Source of the DNA: Thioalkalivibrio sp. | Lineage (GTDB): Bacteria; Pseudomonadota; Gammaproteobacteria; Ectothiorhodospirales; Ectothiorhodospiraceae | Length of the DNA stretch: 13,624 nt | Reading direction: 5' to 3' | Assembly (NCBI GenBank): GCA_003563455.1 | Contig: PWRV01000070.1 | Location: forward strand, 1-13,624 | Notes under the pieces: model-generated | The model's input: only the letters and a program-made list of their open reading frames with translations | Database searches by the model: none | What the model was told of the DNA's origin: nothing | Program-made: the position numbers and the translations under genes | Shown here: piece by piece, positions 13,580-13,624 of the stretch | Numbering within the stretch: position 1 is the stretch's first letter | Layout of the letters: each line of letters opens with the position of its first letter

Positions 13580-13624
13580 ATGCGCGACTTTCACGCTAAC
13601 GTGCGGCTGATGGCCTTCGACTAC
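13580..13624 (+). other. Mirrored copy of ruvX codons 1-15
   Basis: The plus strand reads MRDFHANVRLMAFDY, identical to the start of ruvX, with the same GAGAGG ribosome binding site, up to the last base of the window. It is the right arm of the terminal palindrome, not an independent second gene. Probably artefactual. Confidence 0.85.

Larger units (their letters stand above)
13501..13624. repeat. Perfect 124-base palindrome at window end, probable contig fold-back
   Basis: Arms 13501-13561 and 13564-13624 are exact reverse complements, separated only by TT. The left arm covers the first 15 codons of ruvX and 16 bases before it. The right arm stops exactly at the last base of the window, without a single mismatch. 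A biological duplication would be unlikely to end at the same base as the sequence. The most likely cause is an assembly or amplification fold-back at a natural hairpin; a true head-to-head duplication remains possible. Confidence 0.97.

Noticed and set aside
13273..13599. Plus-strand frame running through the terminal palindrome
   Set aside because: It is antisense to ruvX and depends on the suspect fold-back sequence.

Overview
This is a high-GC (about two thirds by eye), densely packed proteobacterial chromosome segment with no mobile genes, tRNAs, rRNAs or CRISPR. The pilT/yggS/proC/yggT/DUF4426 block, the ruvX-pyrR-pyrB-degenerate-pyrC block, hspQ and the nudE/yrfG pair all point to Gammaproteobacteria. 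The retained pseudomonad-like order combined with a PyrK-type subunit and three retraction ATPases suggests a Chromatiales/Ectothiorhodospiraceae-type organism, but the exact taxon is inference.

Left part (1-2922). A truncated nudE (minus) follows an unrecognised exported protein (minus). Divergent from them run yrfG (GMP/IMP nucleotidase), hspQ with a good candidate sigma-32 promoter, a REP-like palindrome, and a small TauE/SafE (UreH/DsbD_2-like) membrane protein. An inverted repeat at 2931-2966 closes this convergent unit.

Middle (2966-9410). A minus-strand run yggS-proC-yggT-DUF4426 (PLP homeostasis, proline synthesis, membrane protein, exported protein) is divergent from a plus-strand run of three secretion-ATPase genes: pilT, pilU and a second pilU-like gene. 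The ~280-base divergent region holds a -10 hexamer very close to yggS and a good match to a sigma-54 promoter for pilT. metX/metW, which lie between yggT and DUF4426 in Pseudomonas aeruginosa, are absent here.

Right part (9438-13545). A tightly overlapping minus-strand operon reads ruvX, pyrR, pyrB, a dihydroorotase homologue lacking most metal ligands (PyrX/PyrC' type), then an iron-sulfur flavoprotein of the PyrK type. Aspartate transcarbamoylase and its non-catalytic PyrX partner probably form the pseudomonad-type holoenzyme; PyrK suggests an NAD-linked dihydroorotate dehydrogenase encoded elsewhere.

The last 124 bases form a perfect palindrome (61-base arms, TT centre) that ends exactly at the window end and mirrors the 5' end of ruvX. 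It is centred on a natural-looking GC-rich hairpin and most likely marks a contig-end fold-back, so sequence after about 13577 should not be trusted as genome sequence without checking. Apart from that anomaly, the most unusual points are the triple ATPase cluster, the degenerate dihydroorotase with PyrK, and the unrecognised HHH/QCH exported protein. I found no wholly new system.
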